The notes: generated by a model from the letters alone, not told the origin. A DNA stretch of 64,000 nt from Enterovirga aerilata (GCF_013044135.1 NZ_JABEPP010000002.1:372001-436000), one strand, 5' to 3'; positions 48,657-57,514 are shown, counted from the stretch's first letter. Program-made: numbers and translations.

Positions 48657-50540
48657 GTGGATTTCCTCGTCGTCCAGTTCCTGACCGGCCTCGCGGGGGC
48701 GTCGTCGCTCTTCCTGGTCGCGTCCGGCCTGTCGATCATCTTCGGCGTGACGCGCATCGTGAACTTCGCGCACGGCGCGTTCTACATGCTGGGCGCCTAT
48801 ATCGCCTACACGCTGACCGAGCGCTGGTCCGGCGCGCTCGGCTTCTGGGGCGGGCTGATCGCCGCCGCGCTCGCGGTCGCCGCGATCGGCGCTCTTGTTG
48901 AGATCGTGCTCCTGCGCCGCATCTACCGCGCGCCGGAGCTCTTCCAGCTTCTCGCCACCTTCGGGGTGACCCTGATGGTGCAGGACCTCTCGGTCCTGAT
49001 CTGGGGTCCGGAGGATCTCGTCGGCCGGCGCGCGCCCGGCTTCCGGCATTCCGTCGACATCCTCGGCCAGTCGGTCCCGAGCTACGACCTCCTCCTCATC
49101 GCACTCGGGCCGCTCGTGCTCGGCGGGCTCTGGCTCCTGTTCCACAAGACGCGCTTCGGCGTCCTGGTCCGCGCGGCGACGCAGGATCGCGACATGGTCG
49201 CGGCGCTCGGGGTGAACCAGCGCTGGCTGTTCACGGGGGTGTTCGCGCTCGGCGTCTTCCTGGCCGCGCTCGGCGGCGCGCTGCAGCTCCCCCGCGACGC
49301 GGTGAGCCACACGATGGACCTGCGCATCATCGTCGAGGTCTTCGTGGTGGTGGTGATCGGCGGCCTCGGCAGCGTCGGCGGGGCGTATCTGGCGGCGCTG
49401 CTCGTCTCCGAGCTCAACGCCTTCGGCATCCTCGTCATGCCCACGATCTCGCTCGTCCTCGTCTTCCTGGTGATGGCGGTCGTGCTCGTGGTGCGGCCCC
49501 ATGGCCTGTTCGGGAAGCCCGAAGGCCCGCCTCGCGCGGCGATCGGCGGGCTGATCCGGCCGTGGCGGCCCCTCTCCGGTGCCGAGCGGCTCGGCATGGC
49601 GGCGCTCTTCGCCGCCGCGGCGCTCCTGCCGCTCGTCGCCGGCAGCTACGTCCTCTCGGTCGGGACGGAGATCCTGATCTTCGCCCTCTTCGCCGCGAGC
49701 CTGCAGCTCCTGATGAGCGCGGGCGGCATCGCGTCCTTCGGGCACGCGGCCTATTTCGGGCTCGGCGCATACGGGGCCGCGCTCGGTGCGAAATCGCTCG
49801 CCCTTCCCTTCCCGGCCGCCCTTGCCTGCGGCATCGCGCTCGGCACGCTCGGGGCCGCAATCTTCGGCTGGTTCTGCGTGCGGCTCTCGGGCGTCTATTT
49901 CGCCATGCTGACGCTGGCCTTCGCGCAGATCGCCTGGTCGGTCGCCTTCCAGTGGACGAGCGTCACGGGCGGCGACAACGGGCTCCTCGGGATCTGGCCA
50001 CCCGCCTGGGCGTCGAGCCCGGCCGTCTTCTATTGGATCACCCTCGCCCTCGCGGCGGCGGGTGTGGCGGCGATCCGGGCGATCGTCTTCTCGCCATTCG
50101 GCTATGCGCTGAGGGCGGTGCGTGACTCGGCGCTGCGGGCGGAGGCGATCGGCATCGGCCGGCGCGGCGTGCAATGGACCGCCTTCGTGATCGCGGGCGG
50201 CTTCGCGGCGCTGGCCGGCGCCCTCTTCGCCTTCCTGAAGGGCAGCGTCTTCCCGGACAATCTCGGCATCCCGCTTTCGGTGGACGGGCTGGTGATGGTT
50301 CTGCTCGGAGGCGTCGAGACGGTCTCGGGCGCAGTCGTCGGAGCGCTCGTGTACCGGGCGCTGAGCGTCGTCCTGATGAGTCAGACCGACTATTCGAAGC
50401 TGGTCCTCGGCCTCTTCATCGTCGTCCTGGTCGTCGCCTTCCCGCGCGGCATCGTCGGCTCGTTGCAGGCGCTGCTGCCCCGGCTCCGCCGCGCCCGCGC
50501 GTCTTCGATCGGAGCAGCCGCGCTGAGGCCTGCCGAATGA
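48657..50540 (+). CDS. fused LivH-LivM branched-chain-type ABC permease
   Basis: Two permease subunits, usually separate, are joined in one 627-residue protein. Residues 1-285 are LivH-like (SGLSIIFGVTRIVNFAHGAF near 24, VVVIGGLGSVGGAYLAALLV near 230). Residues about 310-620 are LivM-like (GGIASFGHAAYFGLGAYG near 357, LGGVETVSGAVVGALVYRAL near 540). About sixteen membrane helices are expected. The GTG at 48657, six bases after AGGAG, is a better start than the TTG at 48654. The stop overlaps the first ATPase gene by four bases. Confidence 0.88.
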   Translation: MDFLVVQFLTGLAGASSLFLVASGLSIIFGVTRIVNFAHGAFYMLGAYIAYTLTERWSGALGFWGGLIAAALAVAAIGALVEIVLLRRIYRAPELFQLLATFGVTLMVQDLSVLIWGPEDLVGRRAPGFRHSVDILGQSVPSYDLLLIALGPLVLGGLWLLFHKTRFGVLVRAATQDRDMVAALGVNQRWLFTGVFALGVFLAALGGALQLPRDAVSHTMDLRIIVEVFVVVVIGGLGSVGGAYLAALLVSELNAFGILVMPTISLVLVFLVMAVVLVVRPHGLFGKPEGPPRAAIGGLIRPWRPLSGAERLGMAALFAAAALLPLVAGSYVLSVGTEILIFALFAASLQLLMSAGGIASFGHAAYFGLGAYGAALGAKSLALPFPAALACGIALGTLGAAIFGWFCVRLSGVYFAMLTLAFAQIAWSVAFQWTSVTGGDNGLLGIWPPAWASSPAVFYWITLALAAAGVAAIRAIVFSPFGYALRAVRDSALRAEAIGIGRRGVQWTAFVIAGGFAALAGALFAFLKGSVFPDNLGIPLSVDGLVMVLLGGVETVSGAVVGALVYRALSVVLMSQTDYSKLVLGLFIVVLVVAFPRGIVGSLQALLPRLRRARASSIGAAALRPAE

Positions 50541-51310
50541 GCGCTCCCCTCCTCTCCGTCGACCACCTGTCGAAATCCTATGGCGGGGTGAAGGCCGTCC
50601 AGGACGTATCCTTCACGCTGGAGCGCGGCGAGCTTCTCGCGCTGATCGGCCCGAACGGAGCAGGCAAGTCCACCTGCTTCAACATGCTGAACGGGCAGGT
50701 GAGGCCCGATTTCGGCCGCATCCGGATCGAGGGCCGTGAGACGACGGGGCTCGATCCGCGCCGCGTCTGGGCGCTGGGCGTCGGCCGCACCTTCCAGATC
50801 ACGGCCACGTTCGGCTCGATGAGCGTGCGCGAGAATGTCCAGGTCGGGCTCCTGGCCCGGCACGGGGCGCTCGCCCGCATGACCGGCTTCGCCGGACGGA
50901 CCCTCGCGGCGGAAGCCGACGACCTCCTGGCGCTGGTCGGCATGCGCGATGCCGCGGAGCGGCCCTCGGGCGAGCTCGCCTATGGCGACCTCAAGCGGCT
51001 CGAGCTCGCGGTCGCGCTGACCAACGAGCCCTCGCTCCTTCTGATGGACGAGCCCACGGCCGGCATGGCGCCGGCCGACCGGGTCGAGCTGATGCGGCTT
51101 GCGGCCGAGATCGCCCGCGCCCGGCGCATCGGCATCCTCTTCACCGAGCACGACATGGACGTCGTCTTCGAGCATGCCGACCGGATCATGGTGCTCGATC
51201 GCGGCCGCATCATCGCGGAAGGAACGCCGGCGACCGTCCGGCGCGACCCGAAGGTGCGCGCGGTCTATCTCGGGGAGGGCCACCTGTTCGGATCGGAAGC
51301 GGCGGCATGA
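50537..51310 (+). CDS. branched-chain-type ABC ATPase, LivG-like
   Basis: The 257-residue ATPase powers the importer together with the LivF-like partner. Walker A is LIGPNGAGKST near residue 35, the Q-loop lies in GRTFQITATFGSMSVRENVQ near 87, the signature is ELAYGDLKRLELAVAL near 146 and Walker B is LLLMDEPTAGMAP near 167. The C-terminal LivG extension ends with VYLGEGHLF. It overlaps both neighbours by four bases. It is cytoplasmic and membrane associated. Confidence 0.92.
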   Translation: MSAPLLSVDHLSKSYGGVKAVQDVSFTLERGELLALIGPNGAGKSTCFNMLNGQVRPDFGRIRIEGRETTGLDPRRVWALGVGRTFQITATFGSMSVRENVQVGLLARHGALARMTGFAGRTLAAEADDLLALVGMRDAAERPSGELAYGDLKRLELAVALTNEPSLLLMDEPTAGMAPADRVELMRLAAEIARARRIGILFTEHDMDVVFEHADRIMVLDRGRIIAEGTPATVRRDPKVRAVYLGEGHLFGSEAAA

Positions 51311-52011
51311 AGCTCCAGGTCTCCAACCTCAACGCCTGGTACGGGCCGGCGCATATCCTCTTCGATCTCGACCTCTCCGTCGGCGAAGGCGAGGTCGTGG
51401 CGCTGCTCGGCCGGAACGGGGCGGGCAAGTCGACGACCTTCAAGTCGCTGGTCGGCCTCCTCGAGCGCCGGTCCGGCAGCATCGTCTACGAGGGGCGCGA
51501 GCTCGCCAGCCGGCCGACCCACGAGATCGCCCGCGCCGGGCTCGGCTACGTGCCGGAGGACCGGCGCATCTTCACGGAGCTGACAGTGGAAGAAAATCTC
51601 GAGGTCGGCCGCCAACCTGCCCGGCCCGGCGCCCCCGTCTGGACGCCGGAGAAGCTCTACGCGCTCTTCCCGAACCTCGCCGCCATGCGCAACCGGCCCG
51701 GCGGGCGGATGAGCGGCGGCGAGCAGCAGATGCTGACCATCGCCCGCACGCTCATGGGCAATCCGGGACTGGTCCTGCTCGACGAACCGTCGGAGGGGCT
51801 CGCGCCGAAGATCGTGGAGGACATGGCGACGGCCATCCTTGCGATGAAGCGCGAGGGGCTGAGCCTCCTCATCTCCGAGCAGAATCTGCACTTTGCCAGG
51901 CTCATCTCGGACCGCGCGGTGATCATCGAGCGCGGCAGGGTGCGGTTCTCAGGCACGATCGCTGAGCTGCAGGCCAATCCCGAGGTGAAGGAGGCGTATC
52001 TCGCGGTGTGA
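51307..52011 (+). CDS. branched-chain-type ABC ATPase, LivF-like
   Basis: The 234-residue second ATPase of the importer has Walker A LLGRNGAGKST near residue 34, YVPEDRRIFTELTVEENLEV near 81, the signature MSGGEQQMLTIARTL near 135 and Walker B LVLLDEPSEGLAPKIV near 155. The LivF type is shown by its short C-terminus ending VKEAYLAV. It overlaps the LivG-like gene by four bases and ends the tightly coupled part of the operon before repeat B2. Confidence 0.92.
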   Translation: MKLQVSNLNAWYGPAHILFDLDLSVGEGEVVALLGRNGAGKSTTFKSLVGLLERRSGSIVYEGRELASRPTHEIARAGLGYVPEDRRIFTELTVEENLEVGRQPARPGAPVWTPEKLYALFPNLAAMRNRPGGRMSGGEQQMLTIARTLMGNPGLVLLDEPSEGLAPKIVEDMATAILAMKREGLSLLISEQNLHFARLISDRAVIIERGRVRFSGTIAELQANPEVKEAYLAV

Positions 52012-52025
52012 GGATCGAGACGCGC

Positions 52026-52131
52026 GTCATGGCCGGGCTTGGCCCGGCCATCTCAGGCAGCTAATCGGCTCCACCTGCGTGAGCCGCGCTCCGGCCGGGT
52101 CGTGGATGGCCGGGCCAAGCCCGGCCATGAC
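52026..52131. repeat. palindromic repeat B2 between LivF and SMP-30 genes
   Basis: This 106-base element starts GTCATGGCCGGGCTTGGCCC and ends GGGCCAAGCCCGGCCATGAC, so its terminal 20 or more bases are exact inverted copies. It is related to B1 at 48561. As an RNA both ends fold into stable hairpins, which may separate the importer genes from the downstream lactonase gene. Confidence 0.75.
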
Positions 52132-52156
52132 GGCTGAGCAGGAGGAGAGCGAGCTC

Positions 52157-53095
52157 ATGTGGCAGCCGGCGAGCTTCTACCCGGATCCGGCGATCGAGAT
52201 CCTGGACGACAGCTTCCTGAAGTACCGGATCTTCAGCGCCGCCGTGGAGCGGCTCGCGACGGGCTTCCGCTGGGCGGAGGGGCCCGTCTGGTTCGGCGAC
52301 CAGCGCCAGCTCGTCTGGAGCGACATCCCGAACGACCGCATGATGCGCTGGGACGAGGAGACGGGCGCGACCTCCGTTTTCCGCAAGCCGTCGAACTGGG
52401 CGAACGGCAACACGCGGGACCGGCAGGGCCGGCTCGTCACCTGCGAGCATGCACGGCGGGTGACCCGGACCGAATATGACGGCTCGGTCACGGTCCTGGC
52501 CGAGAGCCATCAGGGCAAGCGGCTCAACTCGCCGAACGACGTGGTCGTGAAGTCGGACGGTTCGGTCTGGTTCACGGATCCCGCCTTCGGCATCCTGGGC
52601 AATTACGAGGGCAGGATCGCCGAGCCCGAGCTGCCGCAGAACGTCTACCGGCTCGATCCAGCGACGGGCGAGCTGAGCGTCGTGGCCGAGGATCTGCGCG
52701 GGCCGAACGGCCTCGCCTTCTCGCCGGACGAGAGCGTCCTCTATGTCGTCGAGTCCCGCGCCACGCCCAACCGGCTGATCCTCGCCTACGACGTCGCGGA
52801 AGGCGGGCGCGCCATAACCAACCGCCGGACCTTCATCGACGCGGGCCCCGGCACGCCGGACGGGTTCCGGGTCGATGTCGACGGCAATCTCTGGTGCGGC
52901 TGGGGCATGGGCTCGCCCGAGCTGGACGGCGTGATGGTCTTCAATCCCGAGGGCCGGCCCATCGGCCGCGTCCGCCTGCCGGAGCGCTGCGCGAATGTCT
53001 GCTTCGGCGGCGCGATGCGGAACCGGCTGTTCATGGCGGCGAGCCAGTCCGTCTACGCGCTGTACGTCAATACGCAGGGAGTCGCGGGCGGCTGA
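52157..53095 (+). CDS. SMP-30/gluconolactonase family protein
   Basis: The 312-residue six-bladed beta-propeller lactonase has the metal ligands Glu in RWAEGPVWFGDQ near residue 37, Asn in RLNSPNDVVVKSDGSVWFTD near 120 and Asp in FRVDVDGNLWCGWGMG near 235. It would hydrolyse a sugar or other lactone in the cytoplasm, as no signal peptide is seen. ATG at 52157 is preceded by GGAGGAGAGCGAG. It follows the importer genes after repeat B2 and could belong to the N-heterocycle operon or to the sugar-acid genes downstream. Confidence 0.88.
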   Translation: MWQPASFYPDPAIEILDDSFLKYRIFSAAVERLATGFRWAEGPVWFGDQRQLVWSDIPNDRMMRWDEETGATSVFRKPSNWANGNTRDRQGRLVTCEHARRVTRTEYDGSVTVLAESHQGKRLNSPNDVVVKSDGSVWFTDPAFGILGNYEGRIAEPELPQNVYRLDPATGELSVVAEDLRGPNGLAFSPDESVLYVVESRATPNRLILAYDVAEGGRAITNRRTFIDAGPGTPDGFRVDVDGNLWCGWGMGSPELDGVMVFNPEGRPIGRVRLPERCANVCFGGAMRNRLFMAASQSVYALYVNTQGVAGG

Positions 53096-53157
53096 ACCCC
53101 GCCGAAGATTCGCCGTTGTTGCTCCCGACGTTCGAGGAACAGAAGGCGAGGCACGCG

Positions 53158-53688
53158 ATGAGCAACAGTCCATTTCCGTCGATGACGGCCCTGCTCGGCC
53201 TTCTGGCCGTCGCCGGCTATCAGAACCGCGACAAGATCGCCGAGATGCTTGGCGGGCTGACCCAGGGCGGCGGCCCGGCCCCCCAGGGCGGACCGCAGCC
53301 CGGCCAGGCTGACCAGGGCGGGCTCGGCGGGCTCCTCGGGGGCCTGCTCGGCGGCGGGATGGACGGCAGTGACCGAAGCGCCGGCCCGGGCGCAACCGGC
53401 GGCCATATCGGACAGGATCCCGGCAGCTTCCTGGGCAGCGGTCTCAACGAGATCCGCGAGCGCTTCGCCCAGGCGGGGCAGCGGGACACCGTGGAATCCT
53501 GGCTGGGGACAGGCCCGAACCGCGAGATCGCGCCGAACGAGCTCGAACAGGCGATCGGCCCGGACGTGCTGCAGACCCTCTCTCAACGCACCGGCCTCTC
53601 GCGCGAGGAGCTGCTCGACCGGCTCACGCGCGAACTGCCGAATGCGGTCGATCGCTACACGCCGGACGGCCGTCTTCCGCAATACTGA
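53158..53688 (+). CDS. YidB family (DUF937) protein
   Basis: The 176-residue protein is of the YidB/DUF937 family. It has an N-terminal helix (MTALLGLLAVAGYQNRDKIAEML), a Gly/Gln-rich linker with repeats of GGLLGG, and the conserved C-terminal domain SWLGTGPNREIAPNELEQAI followed by SQRTGLSREELLDRLTRELP. Function is unknown. It starts 62 bases after the SMP-30 gene and is probably an independent unit. Confidence 0.85.
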   Translation: MSNSPFPSMTALLGLLAVAGYQNRDKIAEMLGGLTQGGGPAPQGGPQPGQADQGGLGGLLGGLLGGGMDGSDRSAGPGATGGHIGQDPGSFLGSGLNEIRERFAQAGQRDTVESWLGTGPNREIAPNELEQAIGPDVLQTLSQRTGLSREELLDRLTRELPNAVDRYTPDGRLPQY

Positions 53689-53784
53689 CGGGCGGCGAGG
53701 CCTCCTCCATGGTGGCCCGCGACCGCCAATCCCGCTAACCTTCCGGCTCAAGTTGCCAGGCGGAATGCCGGGCCGGGAGGAGCG

Positions 53785-55536
53785 ATGTCCAAGGGTTTGC
53801 GCAAGGGCCTCACGAGCTACGGCGACGCGGGCTTCTCGCTGTTCCTGCGCAAGGCCTTCATCAAGGCGATGGGCTATTCCGACGACGCGCTCGAGCGGCC
53901 GATCGTCGGCATCACGGATACCTATTCCGACTACAATCCGTGCCACGGCAACGTGCCGCAGCTCGTCGAGGCGGTGAAGCGCGGCGTCATGCTCGCCGGC
54001 GCGATGCCGATGGTCTTCCCCACCATCTCCATCCACGAGAGCTTCGCGCACCCCACCTCGATGTACCTCCGCAACCTGATGGCGATGGACACCGAGGAGA
54101 TGATCCGTGCTCAGCCGATGGATGCGGTCGTGGTCATCGGCGGCTGCGACAAGACGCTTCCGGCCCAGATCATGGCTGCGGCATCCGTCGATCTGCCGAC
54201 GATCGTCGTTCCGGTCGGCCCGATGGTCGTCGGCCACCACAAGGGCGAGGTGCTCGGTGCCTGCACGGATTGCCGGCGCCTCTGGGCCGCGCATCGCGCC
54301 GGCGAGATCGACGAGCAGGAGATCGAGACGGTGAACGGACGGCTGGCGCCATCGGTCGGAACCTGCATGGTGATGGGCACGGCCTCGACCATGGCCTGCA
54401 TCACGGAGGCGCTCGGCCTCTCCCTGCCGATGAGCGCGACCGTCCCGGCGCCCCATGCCGAGCGCATCCGCATCGCCGAGGCGAGCGGCAAGCGCGCGGC
54501 CGAGATGGCGGTCTCCGGCGGCCCGCGCCCCTCCGAGATCCTCACCGCCTCCGCCTTCCGCAACGCGCAGATCGTGCTTCAGGCGATCGGCGGCTCGACG
54601 AACGGCCTGATCCACCTCACCGCGATCGCGAACCGCACGAAGGAGCGGATCGACCTTGAGGAATTCGACCGGATCGGCCGCGAGGTCCCGGTTCTGATCG
54701 ACCTGAAACCCTCAGGTCGGCACTATATGGAGCATTTCCACCATGCCGGCGGGGTGCCGAAGCTCTTGCGCGAGCTCGGCGACATCCTCGACCTGGACGC
54801 CAGGACGGTGGCCGGAGGCACGTTGCGCGATGTGGCTGCGGCGGCCGAGGAGGTGCCTGGACAGGACGCGATCCGCCCGCGCGCCGATCCGATCAAGCCG
54901 ATCGGCGCCATGGCGGTGCTGCGCGGCAACCTCGCCCCGCGCGGGGCCGTCATCAAGCACTCGGCCGCGAGCCCGAAGCTGCTGCAGCATACCGGCCGCG
55001 CGGTCGTGTTCGAGAACGTCGAGGACATGGCGGCCCGGATCGACGACCCGGATCTCGACGTCACGGCGGAGGACGTCCTGGTGCTCCGCAATACCGGGCC
55101 GGTCGGGGCGCCGGGCATGCCGGAGGCCGGCTATCTGCCGATCCCGAGAAAGCTCGCCCGGGCCGGCGTGAAGGACATGGTGCGCATCTCGGACGCGCGC
55201 ATGAGCGGCACCGCCTTCGGCACCATCGTGCTCCACATCGCGCCCGAATCGGCCGTCGGCGGGCCGCTTGCGCTGGTCAGGACTGGCGACCGGATCCGCC
55301 TCGACGTCGAGGGACGCCGGATCGACCTGCTCGTCCCCGACGGGGAACTGGCCGCGCGCCGCGCCGCCCTCCCCCCGCGCTCACGTCCGGACTGGGCGAG
55401 GCGCGGCTATGCGCGGCTGCTGCACGATACCGTGCTGCAGGCCGACCAGGGCTGCGACTTCGATTTCATGACGGGCGCCGGCGACGACCAGGCCTTCGTC
55501 GAGGAGGTCCCGGCGGTCGACGGCACGGACAAATAG
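53785..55536 (+). CDS. IlvD/Edd-family dehydratase, L-arabinonate dehydratase-like
   Basis: The 583-residue Fe-S dehydratase removes water from sugar acids or dihydroxy acids. Cluster-ligand candidates are Cys in VVIGGCDKTLPAQIMAAASV near residue 113, the GACTDCRRLW region near 158 and SVGTCMVMGTASTMACITEA near 191. The ISIHESFAHPTSMYLRN segment and the C-terminus resemble L-arabinonate or D-xylonate dehydratases rather than IlvD, by length and by the DTYSDYNPCHGNVPQLVEAV start. The Bug-type receptor gene follows after 29 bases, suggesting a sugar-acid uptake and breakdown unit. Confidence 0.87.
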   Translation: MSKGLRKGLTSYGDAGFSLFLRKAFIKAMGYSDDALERPIVGITDTYSDYNPCHGNVPQLVEAVKRGVMLAGAMPMVFPTISIHESFAHPTSMYLRNLMAMDTEEMIRAQPMDAVVVIGGCDKTLPAQIMAAASVDLPTIVVPVGPMVVGHHKGEVLGACTDCRRLWAAHRAGEIDEQEIETVNGRLAPSVGTCMVMGTASTMACITEALGLSLPMSATVPAPHAERIRIAEASGKRAAEMAVSGGPRPSEILTASAFRNAQIVLQAIGGSTNGLIHLTAIANRTKERIDLEEFDRIGREVPVLIDLKPSGRHYMEHFHHAGGVPKLLRELGDILDLDARTVAGGTLRDVAAAAEEVPGQDAIRPRADPIKPIGAMAVLRGNLAPRGAVIKHSAASPKLLQHTGRAVVFENVEDMAARIDDPDLDVTAEDVLVLRNTGPVGAPGMPEAGYLPIPRKLARAGVKDMVRISDARMSGTAFGTIVLHIAPESAVGGPLALVRTGDRIRLDVEGRRIDLLVPDGELAARRAALPPRSRPDWARRGYARLLHDTVLQADQGCDFDFMTGAGDDQAFVEEVPAVDGTDK

Positions 55537-55565
55537 ATCAACGACGGCAATAAGGGGAGGAATGC

Positions 55566-56564
55566 ATGACCAGGGAGAAGGATCTCACGCGTAGGCGCTT
55601 CGTCGCGCTCGGAACGGGTGCAGCCGCGGCATTCGCCTCGTCCGCGCTGCCGGCCGTAGCACAAGAGAATTGGCCGCAGCGCCAGGTGATCGTCGTCGTG
55701 CCGTTTACGGCGGGCGGTACGACCGACATGTTCGGGCGCATCTTCGCGCAGGCGATGCAGGCGAAATACGGCCAGCCCTTCATCGTCGAGAACAAGGCAG
55801 GCGCCGGTGGGACGGTCGGGGCAGGCGCCGTCGCGCAGGCGGCGAAGGACGGCTACACGCTGCTCGTCGGGACGGCGAGCACCCATGCCATCGCGCCCTT
55901 CGTCTACAAGCGGCTGAGCTACAATCCCGAGACGGATTTCCAGCCGATCAGCCTCTTCGCGACGCTGCCGAACCTGCTCGTCGTCAGCCCGAAGATGCCG
56001 GTGAAGACCTTCCCGGAATTCATCGAGTACCTGAAGCAGAATTCGGGCAAGCTGAGCTACGGCTCATCGGGCGTCGGCGCCTCCAACCACCTCCCCGCCG
56101 AGATGATCGCGAACATCACGGGTACGAAGATGGCCCACGTGCCCTACCGCTCGTCGGGCGACATCATGAACGCGATCGCCGGCGGACATATCGATCTCGC
56201 CTTCGACAACATGACGCTCGCCTGGCCGCAGGCCGAGGCCGGCACCGTCCGGGCCATCGCGGTGACCAGCAAGGACAGGAGCCCGACGGCACCGGACATC
56301 CCCGCCATCGCCGAGACCATCCCCGGCTTGGATGTCTCGACATGGCATGGGCTCTTCGCCCCGGCCGGCGTGCCGCGGCCGATCATCGACAGGATCGCGG
56401 CCGACGTGAAGGCGATCTATTCGACGCCGGACGTGCAGGCGAAGCTCAAGGCGGTGGGCGCGGTCGCATCGCCGAACACCCCGGACGAATTCACGATGTT
56501 CTCGGCAGCCGAGCGCAACAAGTACAGGGACATCGTCAGATCCGCCGGGATCGAGCCGCAATAG
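55566..56564 (+). CDS. Bug-family (TctC) tripartite transporter receptor
   Basis: The 332-residue periplasmic protein has a twin-arginine-like signal (TRRRFVALGTGAAAAFASSA, cleaved near AVAQE) and the Bug fold. It starts WPQRQVIVVVPFTAGGTTDM, with VENKAGAGGTVGAGAVAQAA near 79 and GSSGVGASNHLPAEM near 163. Bug receptors bind carboxylates for TctAB permeases, but no tctA or tctB is adjacent, as is common for orphan Bug proteins. Its place 29 bases after a sugar-acid dehydratase suggests a sugar-acid ligand. Confidence 0.88.
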   Translation: MTREKDLTRRRFVALGTGAAAAFASSALPAVAQENWPQRQVIVVVPFTAGGTTDMFGRIFAQAMQAKYGQPFIVENKAGAGGTVGAGAVAQAAKDGYTLLVGTASTHAIAPFVYKRLSYNPETDFQPISLFATLPNLLVVSPKMPVKTFPEFIEYLKQNSGKLSYGSSGVGASNHLPAEMIANITGTKMAHVPYRSSGDIMNAIAGGHIDLAFDNMTLAWPQAEAGTVRAIAVTSKDRSPTAPDIPAIAETIPGLDVSTWHGLFAPAGVPRPIIDRIAADVKAIYSTPDVQAKLKAVGAVASPNTPDEFTMFSAAERNKYRDIVRSAGIEPQ

Positions 56565-56600
56565 CCGCCCAGCGCTGCGCGGTGTCGGCTGCGCGGCGGC

Positions 56601-57110
56601 TCAATCGAACCCGGCGAGCACGGTTTCGATCGGGAGGAACAGGGTGCGGCTGTCCTCCGGATACGCGATGAATTCGGCGCATCGCATGTAGAATGACTTG
56701 GCGGCCTCATCCTTGGCGTGGACCAGCACCGCGCCGATGCCGATGCTCCGGGAGGCGGCCGCGATCCGGCGCAGCGCGTGCGACAGGATGTCGGCGCCGA
56801 GTCCCTTTCCGGCATATGCGCGGTCGACCGCGAGCCGACCGATGACCGAGACCGGGATGGCGTCAGGCGCGTTGCGGCGGAGTCGTCCCGGCGCGGCCGT
56901 CCGCTCGACCGATCCCGCGGAGATCGACACATAGGCTGTCACGCGGCTGCCCTCGCACACGACATAGGTTCGCGAGAAGCGGCTCTCGTTCTTGAAGGCG
57001 CGCTGGCGGAGCCAATCGTTCAGGACCGGCTCGCCACAATCGAAAGCCGAAAGATCGTGCTCGGCGCTCAGGGAGGCAGGGGCCGACAGGCGAGACCCGG
57101 GCTGCCGCAA
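56601..57110 (-). CDS. GNAT acetyltransferase, TacT-type toxin
   Basis: The 169-residue GNAT protein matches TacT/AtaT-type toxins that acetylate aminoacyl-tRNA and stop translation. Key text is HDLSAFDCGEPVLNDWLRQR near residue 18, SVIGRLAVDRAYAGKGLGAD near 87 with the acetyl-CoA loop, and a C-terminal AKSFYMRCAEFIAYPEDSRT with the catalytic Tyr region. It begins with TTG directly after the TAG of the antitoxin gene and in the same frame; no ATG or GTG is better placed. It forms an operon with the DUF1778 antitoxin. Confidence 0.85.
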   Translation of the reverse strand: MRQPGSRLSAPASLSAEHDLSAFDCGEPVLNDWLRQRAFKNESRFSRTYVVCEGSRVTAYVSISAGSVERTAAPGRLRRNAPDAIPVSVIGRLAVDRAYAGKGLGADILSHALRRIAAASRSIGIGAVLVHAKDEAAKSFYMRCAEFIAYPEDSRTLFLPIETVLAGFD

Positions 57111-57437
57111 CTATTTCTCCCAGGCCGGCACGCGGCGCAGCAGGGAGCGCAGCTTCGGCCCCGGCGCGGGAGGATTGTCGAGGGCATCCAGGAAGGCATC
57201 GTAGCGCGCCGGGTCGAGGGCGAAGAAGCGCCGGTCGAGCAGCACGTCCATCGCCTCGCGCCGGGCGCTCTCGATCATGAACTCGGTCCGGGTCTTGCCG
57301 AGGATCGCCGCCGCCTCGTCGATCAGACGGCGAGTCCCGGCCTCGATGCGAAGATTGATGCTGCCTCTCGCCTCGGTGGCGGAGGAGCGTTCCGCCAGGG
57401 CGGAGCCGGAGCCTTCCGGCGATGAAGAGCCTGCCAT
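57111..57437 (-). CDS. DUF1778 antitoxin (TacA-like)
   Basis: The 108-residue protein contains a ribbon-helix-helix DUF1778 domain, INLRIEAGTRRLIDEAAAIL near residue 27 followed by GKTRTEFMIESARREAMDVL, and a C-terminal toxin-neutralising tail with FFALDPARYDAFLDALDNPP. It would bind the GNAT toxin and repress the shared promoter. The first 24 residues are low complexity (Ser/Ala/Glu) and may indicate a start further in, though no better start codon is evident. The stop is immediately followed by the toxin TTG. Confidence 0.87.
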   Translation of the reverse strand: MAGSSSPEGSGSALAERSSATEARGSINLRIEAGTRRLIDEAAAILGKTRTEFMIESARREAMDVLLDRRFFALDPARYDAFLDALDNPPAPGPKLRSLLRRVPAWEK

Positions 57438-57514
57438 GCCGCATCATGCAAGCGCGTATCTACAACGTCAATACGCAGCGCTCGATACGGACTGGCGGGA
57501 AGCCGGTTCTCGCC

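Noticed and set aside
47319-50174. A 951-codon open frame on the minus strand across the importer genes
   Set aside because: It is antisense to a receptor and permease with clear domains and signal peptide. Its translation is rich in Arg, Asp, Glu and His without domain motifs, as expected of antisense frames in GC-rich DNA.
55566-56564. Complete tripartite tricarboxylate transporter
   Set aside because: Only the Bug receptor is present; no TctA or TctB membrane gene lies within reach on either side.
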